Below the pieces are notes generated by a model. It saw only the letters and a list, made by a program, of their open reading frames with translations. It had not been told where the DNA came from and ran no database searches. The translations under genes and the position numbers were made by a program. A DNA stretch of 32,048 nt from the NCBI GenBank assembly GCA_902576115.1, contig CACGUE010000010.1, forward strand, positions 1 to 32,048, in the 5' to 3' direction. Position 1 is the first letter of the stretch. Each line of letters starts with the position of its first letter. Positions 1-7,487 of the stretch are shown here, piece by piece. This DNA comes from an uncultured Pelagibacteraceae bacterium (GTDB taxonomy: Bacteria; Pseudomonadota; Alphaproteobacteria; Pelagibacterales; Pelagibacteraceae).

Positions 1-612
1 TTTAAGTTTGTTTTTTGTAAGTTCGTCAATAAATTGAACAATTTTCTTAAAAGTATAAAAAGTTTCATTAGTTAAATCTTCATACCTAATTAAAATTGTT
101 TTAAATGATCTGTTCTCACTCCAAGACTTAAGATGAAATCTCCATGAAAATATTGGAATAAATGCTTTGAATTTACTATTTTCTTTTTCAATCAAGACTT
201 TTCTTTCAGTAATCATAAAATCTAAGGACTCTTCTAAATTAAGCTGGAAATGGTTTGACAGAGAAGTTATTAAATTTCTTGGGTCTCTTAATATATAAAT
301 AGCGCCAAGAGTATTTTTACTATCTGTAAAAGGTTTTTCATTAATTTTGCACATTGCTGAATGAGTTTTGAAAAATCTTAATTTTTTATCTTTATTAATT
401 TCTATTTGTTTTTGTATCCAAAATTTAGAGTAATCTTCAGGTTTTTCGATTCCACTAATTACATCTTTAAAATACTTAGGTGCAGGGAATTGATCGATGT
501 TTTTTAATAAATTAAAACTAAAATTTCCTTCGGAAGAAAAATAATAACTTGCCAAGAGGGATCTTAACCAAGTATTTCCACTTTTTGGGTATGAAGCTAA
601 CCAAATTATCAT
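1..612 (-). CDS. Sulfotransferase domain protein (C-terminus cut by window edge)
   Basis: About 204 residues are visible, translated by hand from the ATG at 612. The N-terminus has the PAPS 5'-phosphosulfate loop YPKSGNTWLRSLL (residues 8-20). The middle has a 3'-phosphate-binding type motif, YILRDPRNLITSLSNH. Together these identify a PAPS-dependent sulfotransferase, which moves a sulfuryl group from PAPS to a hydroxyl or amine; the acceptor cannot be told from sequence. The ATG overlaps the hisZ stop as ATGA (609-612), so it is probably translationally coupled to the hisS-hisZ transcript. It has no obvious link to histidine metabolism. The reading frame is open to base 1, so the gene is cut by the window and not broken. 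Confidence 0.85.
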   Translation of the reverse strand, partial: MIIWLASYPKSGNTWLRSLLASYYFSSEGNFSFNLLKNIDQFPAPKYFKDVISGIEKPEDYSKFWIQKQIEINKDKKLRFFKTHSAMCKINEKPFTDSKNTLGAIYILRDPRNLITSLSNHFQLNLEESLDFMITERKVLIEKENSKFKAFIPIFSWRFHLKSWSENRSFKTILIRYEDLTNETFYTFKKIVQFIDELTKNKLK

Positions 613-1661
613 ATTTTTTCTAAGTTAATAGCAGCTCCAACAGCTGGTATATTTTTTTTAAAGCCAAGATCTTTAATTAAAGAATCGTATCTACCACCTC
701 TAATATTTAACTTCTCAGACTTTGATTTAATATCAATCTTAAATACCAAACCAGTGTAATATTCAAGATGTCTTCCAAAAGAAGAGTTAAATCTAACATT
801 TAATTTATTTATTTTATTTTTAGTTATTGGAAAATAATCATCCTGAACTCTAAGATTAATTTTATTTTTCTTGAAAAATAAATTTAATTTTTTAGATGCT
901 TGATTAATTGGACACTCAATTTTTAAATACTCTTTTAAAATTTTTACAACGTTACTTCCTTTTTTTGTTCTTCTTGGATCTTTAATTTTCGTGTCAAATC
1001 TAAATAATATTTCTTCTATTGATCTTCCAGCAACTTCTTTTTTTTGATTTCCATTAATCATTTTAGAATATTTTTTTTTATCTATTTCTACAATTGTTGG
1101 ATCAATGTCAGAATTGGTCTCCAATCTTTTTAATAAATCATTAAAATATTTTTCTCTCCAAAAATGACGTTGTAATCTTAATTTCCATCTTGCTGGACAA
1201 TCCAATTTATCCAACAAAAGCCTAAAAATTTCTATGTTACCTATTACTAAATTTCCACTTTTATATTTAATTTTTGATATTGCTTTAAGCGAGGTTTCTA
1301 TTATTTTTTTATCATCTTTTTTTTCAGTAAAAGATCCTAATATTTCAAAGCCAATTTGATTTCTGATAACAGAATCTTTTTTATTTAATCCTTTTCTAAA
1401 TGCCTGACCACTATAGAAAATTTTTTCACTTGTTTTCTTATTTTGATTTAAATATCTAACGCAAGATGCAATTGTTAAATCAGGTCTTAAACAAAGTTCA
1501 TTTCCTAATTGATCATTGAAAGAAAAAATAAATCTTTTGAAATTTTCCCCAGACCTTTCCAATATTAAATTGGTGTCAATTACTGTATCGAGATCAATAT
1601 ATTTATATCCCTTTGACTTAATTACTTTTAAAATATTTTCAGATAAGTTTCTTGATTTCAT
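609..1661 (-). CDS. hisZ: ATP phosphoribosyltransferase regulatory subunit HisZ
   Basis: This is a HisRS catalytic-domain paralogue that lacks the anticodon-binding domain. It keeps class II synthetase-like blocks (LCLRPDLTIASCVRYL, EYYTGLVFKI, NIRGGRYDSL) in about 350 residues. HisZ partners the short form of HisG in the first step of histidine synthesis and carries histidine feedback. Two starts are possible. ATG at 1661 lies 10 nt after an AAGGAG box (1672-1677), and a TTG one codon upstream at 1664 lies 7 nt after it. The start overlaps the end of hisS by about 23 nt, which implies coupling. No hisG is in the window. A second HisRS was considered but the length and missing C-terminal domain argue against it. 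Confidence 0.88.
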   Translation of the reverse strand: MKSRNLSENILKVIKSKGYKYIDLDTVIDTNLILERSGENFKRFIFSFNDQLGNELCLRPDLTIASCVRYLNQNKKTSEKIFYSGQAFRKGLNKKDSVIRNQIGFEILGSFTEKKDDKKIIETSLKAISKIKYKSGNLVIGNIEIFRLLLDKLDCPARWKLRLQRHFWREKYFNDLLKRLETNSDIDPTIVEIDKKKYSKMINGNQKKEVAGRSIEEILFRFDTKIKDPRRTKKGSNVVKILKEYLKIECPINQASKKLNLFFKKNKINLRVQDDYFPITKNKINKLNVRFNSSFGRHLEYYTGLVFKIDIKSKSEKLNIRGGRYDSLIKDLGFKKNIPAVGAAINLEKI

Positions 1662-3069
1662 CAATTAGGTTCTCCTTATCAAATGTGATTTGAGTATTTT
1701 CAGATTTTTTCCATTCTTCTCTAGATAAATTTCTTGATGTTTCTTCTAAATTTTGGAATAATTTTTTTATAGTAATTTTATTATTTTTAAATTCATCATC
1801 CCCACAAAGAATTACAGCAGGTGAACTTCTTTTATCAGCATATTTTAATTGAGATTTCAAACCTGAGTCTCCTAGATAAACTTCAGATCTTATATTTTGA
1901 TTTCTAAGTTTTGATAACAATTCATAATAATTATAGAGATATTTTTTATCTAAAACACATATTATAATCGGTGAATTATTTTTTACCTCAATTTTGTTTA
2001 ACTGAACTAATGCGTATAGAAGACGATCAAGACCTATGGATACACCTGTTGCAGATAGGTCTACTTTTTTAAATCGTGAAACTAAAGAATTGTATCTTCC
2101 TCCTCCACCAACTGAACCAAACTCTACCTCTTGGTTTTTTTGATTTTTGACTTTGAATGTTAAATTTGCCTCAAATATTGGGCCATCATAATATTCAAGT
2201 CCTCTAATAACTTCAGGAGAAAAAATTATTTGTTCAAAATTAGATGAATAATTTAATCCATCTAATACTTTATTTAATTCATCAACACCATCTTCAACTA
2301 ATTTGTTTGGTATAGCTGACTTAATTTCATCTAAAGATTTCATATTTATAAAACTAACTATTTCTTCAGCTTGAGTATTCGAGAGGTTTGCTCCAACAGT
2401 TTTATCACCAGATTTGTCTTCACGTCCTGTAGTAAGTAATTTTTTTACACCATCAGTTCCAACTCTATCAAGTTTATCTATAGCTCTAAGAACAGTAAGT
2501 TGTTGTTTGCTTTCTGAAATTTTTAAATTTTCAATAAGTCCTTGAATTAATTTTCTATTACTTAATTTGATTTGATATTGATTTTTTTCTAGGCCACAGA
2601 AATATAATGTGTCTGCTAAAAGATTACACATCTCAGCATCTGCTAAAGGATTATTAGATCCAACAATATCACAATCAGCTTGAGTAAATTCTCTAAATCT
2701 TCCAGGTCCAGGTTTCTCATTTCGCCATACATTACCGATTTGGTATCTTTTAAAAGGATTTGAGATATTTAAATAATTTTGAGATACGTATCTTGCTAAT
2801 GGTGCAGTTAAATCATAACGCAATGATATCCAACTATCATTTTCCTCTTGAAAACCAAATACACCAGAGCTTGGTCTATCTTCATCTGGTAAAAATTTTC
2901 CTATATTTTCTGATATTTCAAAACTTGGTGTTTCTAGCTTAGAAAAACCAAATTTTAAAAAATTTTCTTCAATTTTAGCAATTAAGTTTTCTTTTAATGC
3001 TAATTCGTTACCGTATCTATCAACAAAACCTGAAGGGTTATTGGCTGATAATTTTTTTTCTTTATTCAT
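1639..3069 (-). CDS. hisS: Histidyl-tRNA synthetase
   Basis: A class II aminoacyl-tRNA synthetase that charges tRNA-His. Visible HisRS signatures are RYDLTAPLARYV, FREFTQADCDIVG (motif 2 region), GLEYYDGPIFEA and GGGGRYNSL, followed by a C-terminal anticodon-binding region. The start is the ATG at 3069, giving 476 residues. The open frame continues upstream, but the extra 22 codons are the tRNA-His gene read as protein. At 476 aa it is longer than the E. coli enzyme (424), in line with the longer alphaproteobacterial type. The ATG is only 4 nt after the encoded CCA end of tRNA-His, so there is no room for a Shine-Dalgarno site outside the tRNA. Regulation may come from the His-rich leader at 3201-3275. 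Confidence 0.95.
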   Translation of the reverse strand: MNKEKKLSANNPSGFVDRYGNELALKENLIAKIEENFLKFGFSKLETPSFEISENIGKFLPDEDRPSSGVFGFQEENDSWISLRYDLTAPLARYVSQNYLNISNPFKRYQIGNVWRNEKPGPGRFREFTQADCDIVGSNNPLADAEMCNLLADTLYFCGLEKNQYQIKLSNRKLIQGLIENLKISESKQQLTVLRAIDKLDRVGTDGVKKLLTTGREDKSGDKTVGANLSNTQAEEIVSFINMKSLDEIKSAIPNKLVEDGVDELNKVLDGLNYSSNFEQIIFSPEVIRGLEYYDGPIFEANLTFKVKNQKNQEVEFGSVGGGGRYNSLVSRFKKVDLSATGVSIGLDRLLYALVQLNKIEVKNNSPIIICVLDKKYLYNYYELLSKLRNQNIRSEVYLGDSGLKSQLKYADKRSSPAVILCGDDEFKNNKITIKKLFQNLEETSRNLSREEWKKSENTQITFDKENLIDEIKKLI

Positions 3070-3073
3070 TTTT

Positions 3074-3150
3074 TGGTACACGGGGACAGATTCGAACTGT
3101 CGACCTTCGGTTCCACAAACCGCTGCTCTAACCAACTGAGCTACCCGTGC
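3074..3150 (-). tRNA. tRNA-His (GTG)
   Basis: The cloverleaf can be drawn by hand. The acceptor is GCACGGG pairing with CCCGTGT (one G-T at the end), with TA at positions 8-9 and D stem GCTC/GAGC. The anticodon loop is TTGTGGA with anticodon GTG. The T arm is GACAG-TTCGAAT-CTGTC, then A73 and an encoded CCA. The base before G1 is A (3151) and the discriminator is A, so the usual G-1:C73 identity pair of tRNA-His is absent. That loss is known in a group of alphaproteobacteria with a matching unusual HisRS. A TATAAA box (3163-3168, minus strand) could give it its own promoter, but no good -35 is seen. Confidence 0.96.
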
Positions 3151-3200
3151 TCCTTCTGCTGTTTTATACTAAATGTGGATAAAATTAAATTTATAAATAA

Positions 3201-3275
3201 TTAAATAGCTAGCTTGCAGCCAGCATGAAAATGATGTCTGTGAGTTTCTCTGTTAATAATAACGAATTTATTCAT
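3201..3275 (-). CDS. Candidate histidine leader peptide (24 aa)
   Basis: An ATG-TAA ORF of 24 codons whose middle reads ETHRHHFHAG: four histidines in six consecutive codons, starting at residue 12. It ends 50 nt before tRNA-His and precedes hisS and hisZ on the same strand. That is the layout of an amino-acid biosynthesis leader peptide, in which ribosome stalling at His codons under low charged tRNA-His controls a terminator. Its last codons lie inside a hairpin (3208-3224). No clear Shine-Dalgarno is visible before the ATG; the upstream bases are poly-A then TGCTACTTACACATCA. Its role is inferred from position and codons. A chance ORF is possible, but the His cluster directly before tRNA-His/hisS makes that less likely. 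Confidence 0.6.
   Translation of the reverse strand: MNKFVIINRETHRHHFHAGCKLAI
3208..3224 (-). terminator. Candidate attenuator hairpin at the end of the His leader
   Basis: On the minus strand, GCTGGCT (3224-3218) pairs with AGCTAGC (3214-3208) over 7 bp with one G-T pair and a GCA loop. It is followed by a T/A-rich tract (TATTTAATTATTTATAAATT), which is an imperfect U-run. The 5' arm begins directly after the last His codon of the leader, so a ribosome stalled there would cover it. The segment TGCAAGC (3212-3218) can instead pair with GCTTGCA at 3306-3312, giving a possible antiterminator. The function is inferred. Confidence 0.4.
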
Positions 3276-3287
3276 TGATGTGTAAGT

Positions 3288-3313
3288 AGCATTTTTTTTT
3301 TTAAATGCAAGCA
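3288..3313 (-). other. Upstream arm of the candidate attenuator: GCTTGCA segment with its own A-loop hairpin
   Basis: On the minus strand, GCATTT, an A-rich loop and AAATGC form a 6-bp hairpin just before the leader ORF. The same left arm contains GCTTGCA (3306-3312), which is fully complementary to TGCAAGC (3212-3218) inside the terminator-like hairpin. Three segments therefore offer mutually exclusive pairings, as in classical attenuators. The pairing is read directly; regulation is inferred. Confidence 0.35.
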
Positions 3314-3329
3314 AGAAAAGGCTTTGCAC

Positions 3330-3364
3330 AGGAATAGCTGTGTTTTTTAACATATCCTATTCCT
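3330..3364 (-). other. Hairpin downstream of the cold-shock gene
   Basis: AGGAATAG (3330-3337) pairs with CTATTCCT (3357-3364), with further inner pairing of TGTG with CATA around a T-rich loop. It lies about 30 nt past the csp stop and may end or stabilise the csp mRNA, but no T-run follows it on the minus strand. On the plus strand it is followed by ATACAAATTTTTTT, so it looks more terminator-like in that direction, where no gene was found. Confidence 0.4.
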
Positions 3365-3394
3365 ATACAAATTTTTTTGATGAATTAAATTTTA

Positions 3395-3607
3395 TTAACC
3401 TAATTTTTTCAAATTTACAGCGCTTGGACCTTTTTCGCCATCTTGAATTTCGAATTCTATAGCATCGTTTTCATTCAAAAATCTTAGCCCAGCTTCTCTA
3501 ACTGCACTTGCATGAACGAAACAATCTTTTTCTCCGTCTTCTCTTTCAATAAAACCGTAGCCCTTCTTACCGTTGAACCACTTTACTTTGCCTTTTAATG
3601 TACTCAT
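3395..3607 (-). CDS. Cold-shock (CspA family) RNA-binding protein
   Basis: A 70-residue single cold-shock domain. It shows the RNP1-type KGYGFIER (residues 15-22) and RNP2-type CFVHASAV (residues 29-36), after the typical [12 protein letters not shown]-terminus. Proteins of this family are small cytoplasmic OB-fold nucleic-acid chaperones that bind single-stranded RNA and DNA. It stands apart from its neighbours, with 115 nt upstream and about 120 nt down to the His leader. That is spacious for this genome and suggests its own promoter: a TATAAT box sits at 3631-3636 on the minus strand. The exact csp paralogue cannot be named. Confidence 0.95.
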   Translation of the reverse strand: MSTLKGKVKWFNGKKGYGFIEREDGEKDCFVHASAVREAGLRFLNENDAIEFEIQDGEKGPSAVNLKKLG

Positions 3608-3630
3608 ACTTTAGTTACTCTTTCTTTGTT

Positions 3631-3658
3631 ATTATATAATTAGCTAAAAATAGCTGAT
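3631..3658 (-). promoter_or_regulatory. Candidate csp promoter with palindromic spacer
   Basis: On the minus strand a perfect -10 TATAAT lies at 3636-3631, about 24 nt before the csp ATG. No good -35 is present at 16-18 bp. Immediately upstream is an 8-bp inverted repeat, ATTAGCTA/TAGCTGAT (3639-3658, one G-T), which lies where an operator or upstream element would be. The assignment is by eye. Confidence 0.35.
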
Positions 3659-3722
3659 GGATAGGTATTAGATTTTAATTTTGAATGCAAGCATAATGAT
3701 GGATATTAATACCACATGGGAG

Positions 3723-3798
3723 TGGTGGCTTCGGCGGGACTCGAACCAGCGACACAAGCCTTTTCAGGGCTCTGCTCTACCAACTGAGCTACGAAGCC
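3723..3798 (-). tRNA. tRNA-Phe (GAA)
   Basis: The acceptor GGCTTCG pairs with CGAAGCC, followed by A73 and an encoded CCA. The D arm is GCTC/GAGC. The anticodon stem is GAGCC/GGCTT with loop CTGAAAA, which gives anticodon GAA. The T stem GCTGG/CCCGC has one mismatch. The tRNA begins 3 nt after the infA stop codon, so it is almost certainly processed out of the hisD-infA transcript. Confidence 0.96.
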
Positions 3799-3801
3799 AT
3801 A

Positions 3802-4017
3802 TTAAGACCTAAAAATTATACGACCCTTTGATAAATCGTATGGAGATACTTCCAATTTCACTCTATCACCTTGTAAAACACGAATACGATTTTTTCTAAG
3901 TTTTCCTGCTGTGTGAGCTGTAACGTTATGACCGTTGTCTAGTTTAACTCTAAACATAGCATTAGGAAGAAGATCTGTTACCACACCCTCAAACTCCAAC
4001 GTATCCTGTTTACTCAA
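3802..4017 (-). CDS. infA: Translation initiation factor IF-1
   Basis: 71 residues with the whole IF-1 OB fold: [19 protein letters not shown], then [30 protein letters not shown] and GRIIFR. IF-1 occupies the ribosomal A site during initiation. The start is TTG at 4017; an AGGAGA site that overlaps the hisD stop supports it (9 nt spacing). The gene lies 4 nt after hisD and 3 nt before tRNA-Phe. An infA in this position after hisD is a familiar alphaproteobacterial arrangement. Confidence 0.96.
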   Translation of the reverse strand: MSKQDTLEFEGVVTDLLPNAMFRVKLDNGHNVTAHTAGKLRKNRIRVLQGDRVKLEVSPYDLSKGRIIFRS

Positions 4018-4021
4018 ATTA

Positions 4022-5284
4022 TTATCTCCTCATTCTAGATTTAATACTTTGAGCATGATTATCTAGTTCTTCATACTCAGCGAGATGTGTAGCGGATTCT
4101 CCTAATTTCTCAATACCTTTTTTTGTAAGAGTTATATGGCTAATTTTTTTATAAAATTCACTAAGATTTAGTCCAGATGAAAATTTTGCAGATCCTAAAG
4201 TTGGTAATACATGATTTGAACCAACATTATAATCCGAGACAGCCATTGGAGAATACTTTCCAATCATTATACTTCCTGCATTATGAATTTGATTTAAATA
4301 CTTTTTATAATTAGACACATTAATTTCTAAGTGCTCTGGAGCAACTTCATTAATTGCTTCTATTATTTGCTTATCACTTTGGGCTAACACAATTAATCCA
4401 TTATTTTTTAAACTTTTTAAAACAACTCTTTTCCTTTGAACTTTTTTGATACTCTCTTTTATTTCTATATTAAATTTATTTGCTAATTTTTTGTCTTTCG
4501 TAATTAAAATACACTGAGAATTTACATCATGTTCTGCTTGTCCAATCATAGATGTTATAACTTGATTTAGTTCAGTTTTACCATCTGCTAAAACACAAAT
4601 TTCACTAGGCCCAGCAACCATTCCTTCTGTCCCAACATCACCAAAGACTTCACGTTTGCTTCTTGCAACATAAATATTTCCAGGCCCAACAATTTTATTC
4701 ACTTTTTGAATATACGCTAAACTTGCTATAGCTTGGGCACCACCCATTGAGTAAATTTCCTTAATTCCAACTTTTTTAGCTGCATAAAGAACAGCGGGAT
4801 TTAGTTTTCCATTAAGTTTTGGGTTGGCCAAAACGATTCTTTTTACACCAGAAATTTTTGCAGGCACTGCATTCATTAATAATGTTGATGGTAAATTAGC
4901 TGGTACATAAATACCTACAGACTGTAGTGGTACATGCTTATATTCAAGTTTATTTTTAAAATTATCTATATACTTAATATTTTTTGGTTTTTGTAGTGAA
5001 TGAAACTTAAAAATTCTATTATAGGCTAAATCGATACTTTTTTTAATCTTAGGTTCTAATGTATTAATTGCTTTGATTACTTTTTCTTTTGAAGGAACTA
5101 TCTCTGTATTTTTACTAAATTTTTTCTCATACATTAAAAGAGCTTTTCTTCCATTAATTTTGATGTCTTTTAAAATTTTTGGAACTATCGAAGTGTCTAC
5201 TGCTTTTCCAGATCTCCTTTTATCCAAAAAAGATACTAATTCTCTTTTATAATTTTTTTTCTTACAATTAATTACTTTTATCAT
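4022..5284 (-). CDS. hisD: Histidinol dehydrogenase
   Basis: Zn-dependent, NAD-linked enzyme that oxidises L-histidinol to L-histidine, the last two steps of the pathway. Visible blocks are [52 protein letters not shown] (zinc ligands Q and H), VAPEHLEI (catalytic Glu-His) and [13 protein letters not shown]. About 420 residues is usual. ATG at 5284 is preferred; an in-frame TTG two codons upstream (5290) is an alternative. It overlaps the preceding DUF2948 gene by 17 nt. It is separated from other his genes except hisS/hisZ further down the same strand. Confidence 0.96.
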   Translation of the reverse strand: MIKVINCKKKNYKRELVSFLDKRRSGKAVDTSIVPKILKDIKINGRKALLMYEKKFSKNTEIVPSKEKVIKAINTLEPKIKKSIDLAYNRIFKFHSLQKPKNIKYIDNFKNKLEYKHVPLQSVGIYVPANLPSTLLMNAVPAKISGVKRIVLANPKLNGKLNPAVLYAAKKVGIKEIYSMGGAQAIASLAYIQKVNKIVGPGNIYVARSKREVFGDVGTEGMVAGPSEICVLADGKTELNQVITSMIGQAEHDVNSQCILITKDKKLANKFNIEIKESIKKVQRKRVVLKSLKNNGLIVLAQSDKQIIEAINEVAPEHLEINVSNYKKYLNQIHNAGSIMIGKYSPMAVSDYNVGSNHVLPTLGSAKFSSGLNLSEFYKKISHITLTKKGIEKLGESATHLAEYEELDNHAQSIKSRMRR

Positions 5285-5669
5285 TTTCAATTTTTTGGTC
5301 TTCTAACGTTACATCAATAACTTCTGTGGACAGTGTTATAATTCCATTTTTTGAAAATAACAGAACTATTTCAAAATTTTCTTTTTTTTTAAAAATATCA
5401 ATTGCAAATAATTCTAAAGTTAAATCTGCATTGGACTGGTTAATGTTTTTAGACTTGGAACTTTCAATAAATTCAAATTTTATAACACTATTAATAGGTT
5501 TGTTACTATTTGTTTCCTTATCTATTCTTAAAACAGAAAGTAAAAAAATTTTTGTAGATGGCAAATATTTTATATCAGAAATTTTGACTTTAGACTCTGC
5601 ACATATTGCTGATATAATTTGTAAGTCGTCTGGAGATTGAGCGATTACTTTCTTTAAAAAATTATTCAC
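5268..5669 (-). CDS. DUF2948 family protein
   Basis: A 133-residue protein whose N-terminus (FLKKVIAQSPDDLQIISAICAES) and position match the alphaproteobacterial DUF2948 family. That family regularly sits between murA and hisD; its function is unknown. It has no signal peptide or membrane segment. The start is GTG at 5669, overlapping the murA stop as TAGTG. The end overlaps hisD, so murA-DUF2948-hisD are coupled. An ORF on the opposite strand here is a shadow. Confidence 0.75.
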   Translation of the reverse strand: MNNFLKKVIAQSPDDLQIISAICAESKVKISDIKYLPSTKIFLLSVLRIDKETNSNKPINSVIKFEFIESSKSKNINQSNADLTLELFAIDIFKKKENFEIVLLFSKNGIITLSTEVIDVTLEDQKIENDKSN

Positions 5670-6931
5670 TAAGATATTCTTTTTATTTTAACTCCAATTT
5701 TTTTTAATTTATTTTCAATTTTTTCATAACCTCGATCTAAATGATATACTCTATTTATAATAGATGTTCCTCTTGAAATAAAAGCTGCTAAAACTAAAGC
5801 TACTGATGCCCTTAAATCACTAGACATTAGTTCAGCTCCCTCTAAATTATTAGTACCTTCAATAATTGCCTTGTTGCCTTTAATATTTATTTTTGCACCT
5901 AATCTTTTTAATTCTGGAACATGCATAAATCTGTTTTCAAATATATTTTCTTCAATTGTGCTTTTTCCATTTGCTCTAGTTAATAATACCATTATTTGAG
6001 CTTGCAAATCAGTGGGGAAGTTTGGATATTCTCCAGTTTTTAAAAAATCCAAACTTCTAATTTTTTTTGGTCCCTTAATTTGAATTGTATTTTTTGTGGT
6101 TTTTATTTTTGCACCAATTTTTTTAAGTAAATTTATCTCAGTATTAATAATTTTTGGCTCAAAGTCTTTAATTTTTAAGTTTCCACCATTTAAACAAGCG
6201 GCAACACAAAATGTGCCAGCTTCAATTCTATCATTCATGATTGAGTAAGTTATACTTTTTAATGTTTTGACACCCTCTATTTTTAAAGTTCTTTTACCGA
6301 TCCATTTAATCTTAGCTCCCGCTGTTTTCAAAAAATTAGTCAGATCCTTAATCTCAGGCTCAATTGCACAATTCTTTATCGTTGTTATTCCTTTTGCAAG
6401 ACAAGCAGCAAGAATTAAATTTTCGGTTGCTCCAACAGATATTTTTGAAAATCTTATTTCTGAACCAATTAATCCTTCTTGAGCTTTTGCATTAACATAT
6501 CCTTTTTCAATTTGTATTTTAACACCTAACTTTGATATGGCTTTTAAATGTATATCTATTGGTCTTACTCCTATACTGCAACCACCTGGGCTACTTACTT
6601 TTGCTTTTTTATTTTTTGCCAATAAAGGACCAAGAACTAAAATTCCTGCTCTCATTGTTTTAACTAGAGAATAAGGTGCAAAAAAATTATTTTTTTTTCC
6701 TTTTGAGATTGTCGCTATTTTTTTGTTATTTTTAAAGCTAATTTTTCTTCCGAGTGATTTTAGTAAATTAAGCATTGTATCTATGTCTTTAACTCGTGGA
6801 AGATTTTTAATTGTTACATTTTTATCGAAGAGTAAGGTTGCAGCAAGTATTGGGAGAGCAGCATTTTTACTTCCAGAAATTGAGACCTCTCCTCTGATCT
6901 TGGAGGGACCATTAATTTTAAATTTGTCCAT
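5669..6931 (-). CDS. murA: UDP-N-acetylglucosamine 1-carboxyvinyltransferase MurA
   Basis: Transfers enolpyruvate from PEP to UDP-GlcNAc, the committed step of peptidoglycan synthesis in the cytoplasm. The N-terminal GSKNAALPILAATLL and the catalytic loop SSPGGCSIGVRPIDIHL are seen. The loop holds the active-site Cys, which is the residue fosfomycin alkylates; a Cys here predicts the sensitive type. NDRIEAGTF and the C-terminal DLRASVALVLAAF-RGTS block are also present. The 420-residue length is standard. It begins 1 nt after dcd and overlaps DUF2948 by one base. Confidence 0.97.
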   Translation of the reverse strand: MDKFKINGPSKIRGEVSISGSKNAALPILAATLLFDKNVTIKNLPRVKDIDTMLNLLKSLGRKISFKNNKKIATISKGKKNNFFAPYSLVKTMRAGILVLGPLLAKNKKAKVSSPGGCSIGVRPIDIHLKAISKLGVKIQIEKGYVNAKAQEGLIGSEIRFSKISVGATENLILAACLAKGITTIKNCAIEPEIKDLTNFLKTAGAKIKWIGKRTLKIEGVKTLKSITYSIMNDRIEAGTFCVAACLNGGNLKIKDFEPKIINTEINLLKKIGAKIKTTKNTIQIKGPKKIRSLDFLKTGEYPNFPTDLQAQIMVLLTRANGKSTIEENIFENRFMHVPELKRLGAKINIKGNKAIIEGTNNLEGAELMSSDLRASVALVLAAFISRGTSIINRVYHLDRGYEKIENKLKKIGVKIKRIS

Positions 6932-6932
6932 T

Positions 6933-7487
6933 TTAAATTTTGGGAAGCGTTACCCCTTTTTGACCCATATATTTTCCATTTCTGTCAGCATATGAAACAT
7001 TGGGTTTCTCATTCCCTTTTAAAAATATAAATTGAGCCACACCCTCATTCGCATATATTTTGGCTGGCAATGGAGTTGTGTTAGAAAATTCAAGGGTCAC
7101 ATGACCTTCCCATCCTGGTTCTAAAGGTGTTACATTAACAATTATTCCGCATCTGGCATAAGTGGACTTGCCTAAACAAATAACTAAGACATCGCTAGGA
7201 ATTTTAAAATATTCGACTGTTCTTGCTAAAACAAACGAATTTGGCGGAATAATGCATTCGTCAGCTTCTTTTGTTACAAAATTTGTTGGTTTAAAATTTT
7301 TTGGATCTACAATTTCAGAGTTAACATTAGTAAATATTTTAAACTCATTAGATACTCTCGCATCATATCCGTATGAAGAAACACCAAATGATATTTTTCC
7401 TTCTCTAATTTGTTTATCCTCAAATGGTGAAATCATTGCTTGTTCTTTTGCCATTTTGATTATCCAGTTATCTGATTGCACTGACAT
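6933..7487 (-). CDS. dcd: dCTP deaminase
   Basis: Converts dCTP to dUTP as a source of dUMP for thymidylate. Diagnostic stretches are [68 protein letters not shown] (with the catalytic Glu in the PLEPGWEG region) and a C-terminal [10 protein letters not shown]. 184 residues is the usual size. The ATG directly follows the TAA of the 33-aa gene (TAA-ATG). It leads the murA-DUF2948-hisD-infA chain. Confidence 0.97.
   Translation of the reverse strand: MSVQSDNWIIKMAKEQAMISPFEDKQIREGKISFGVSSYGYDARVSNEFKIFTNVNSEIVDPKNFKPTNFVTKEADECIIPPNSFVLARTVEYFKIPSDVLVICLGKSTYARCGIIVNVTPLEPGWEGHVTLEFSNTTPLPAKIYANEGVAQFIFLKGNEKPNVSYADRNGKYMGQKGVTLPKI

Noticed and set aside
3070..3135. 22-codon N-terminal extension of hisS
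   Set aside because: The extension is the tRNA-His gene read as protein; the HisRS-like sequence begins at the ATG at 3069.
5326..5640. Plus-strand ORF of 104 codons over DUF2948
   Set aside because: It is antisense to a gene in a tight operon, has no start site context and shows hydrophobic low-complexity typical of shadows in AT-rich DNA.
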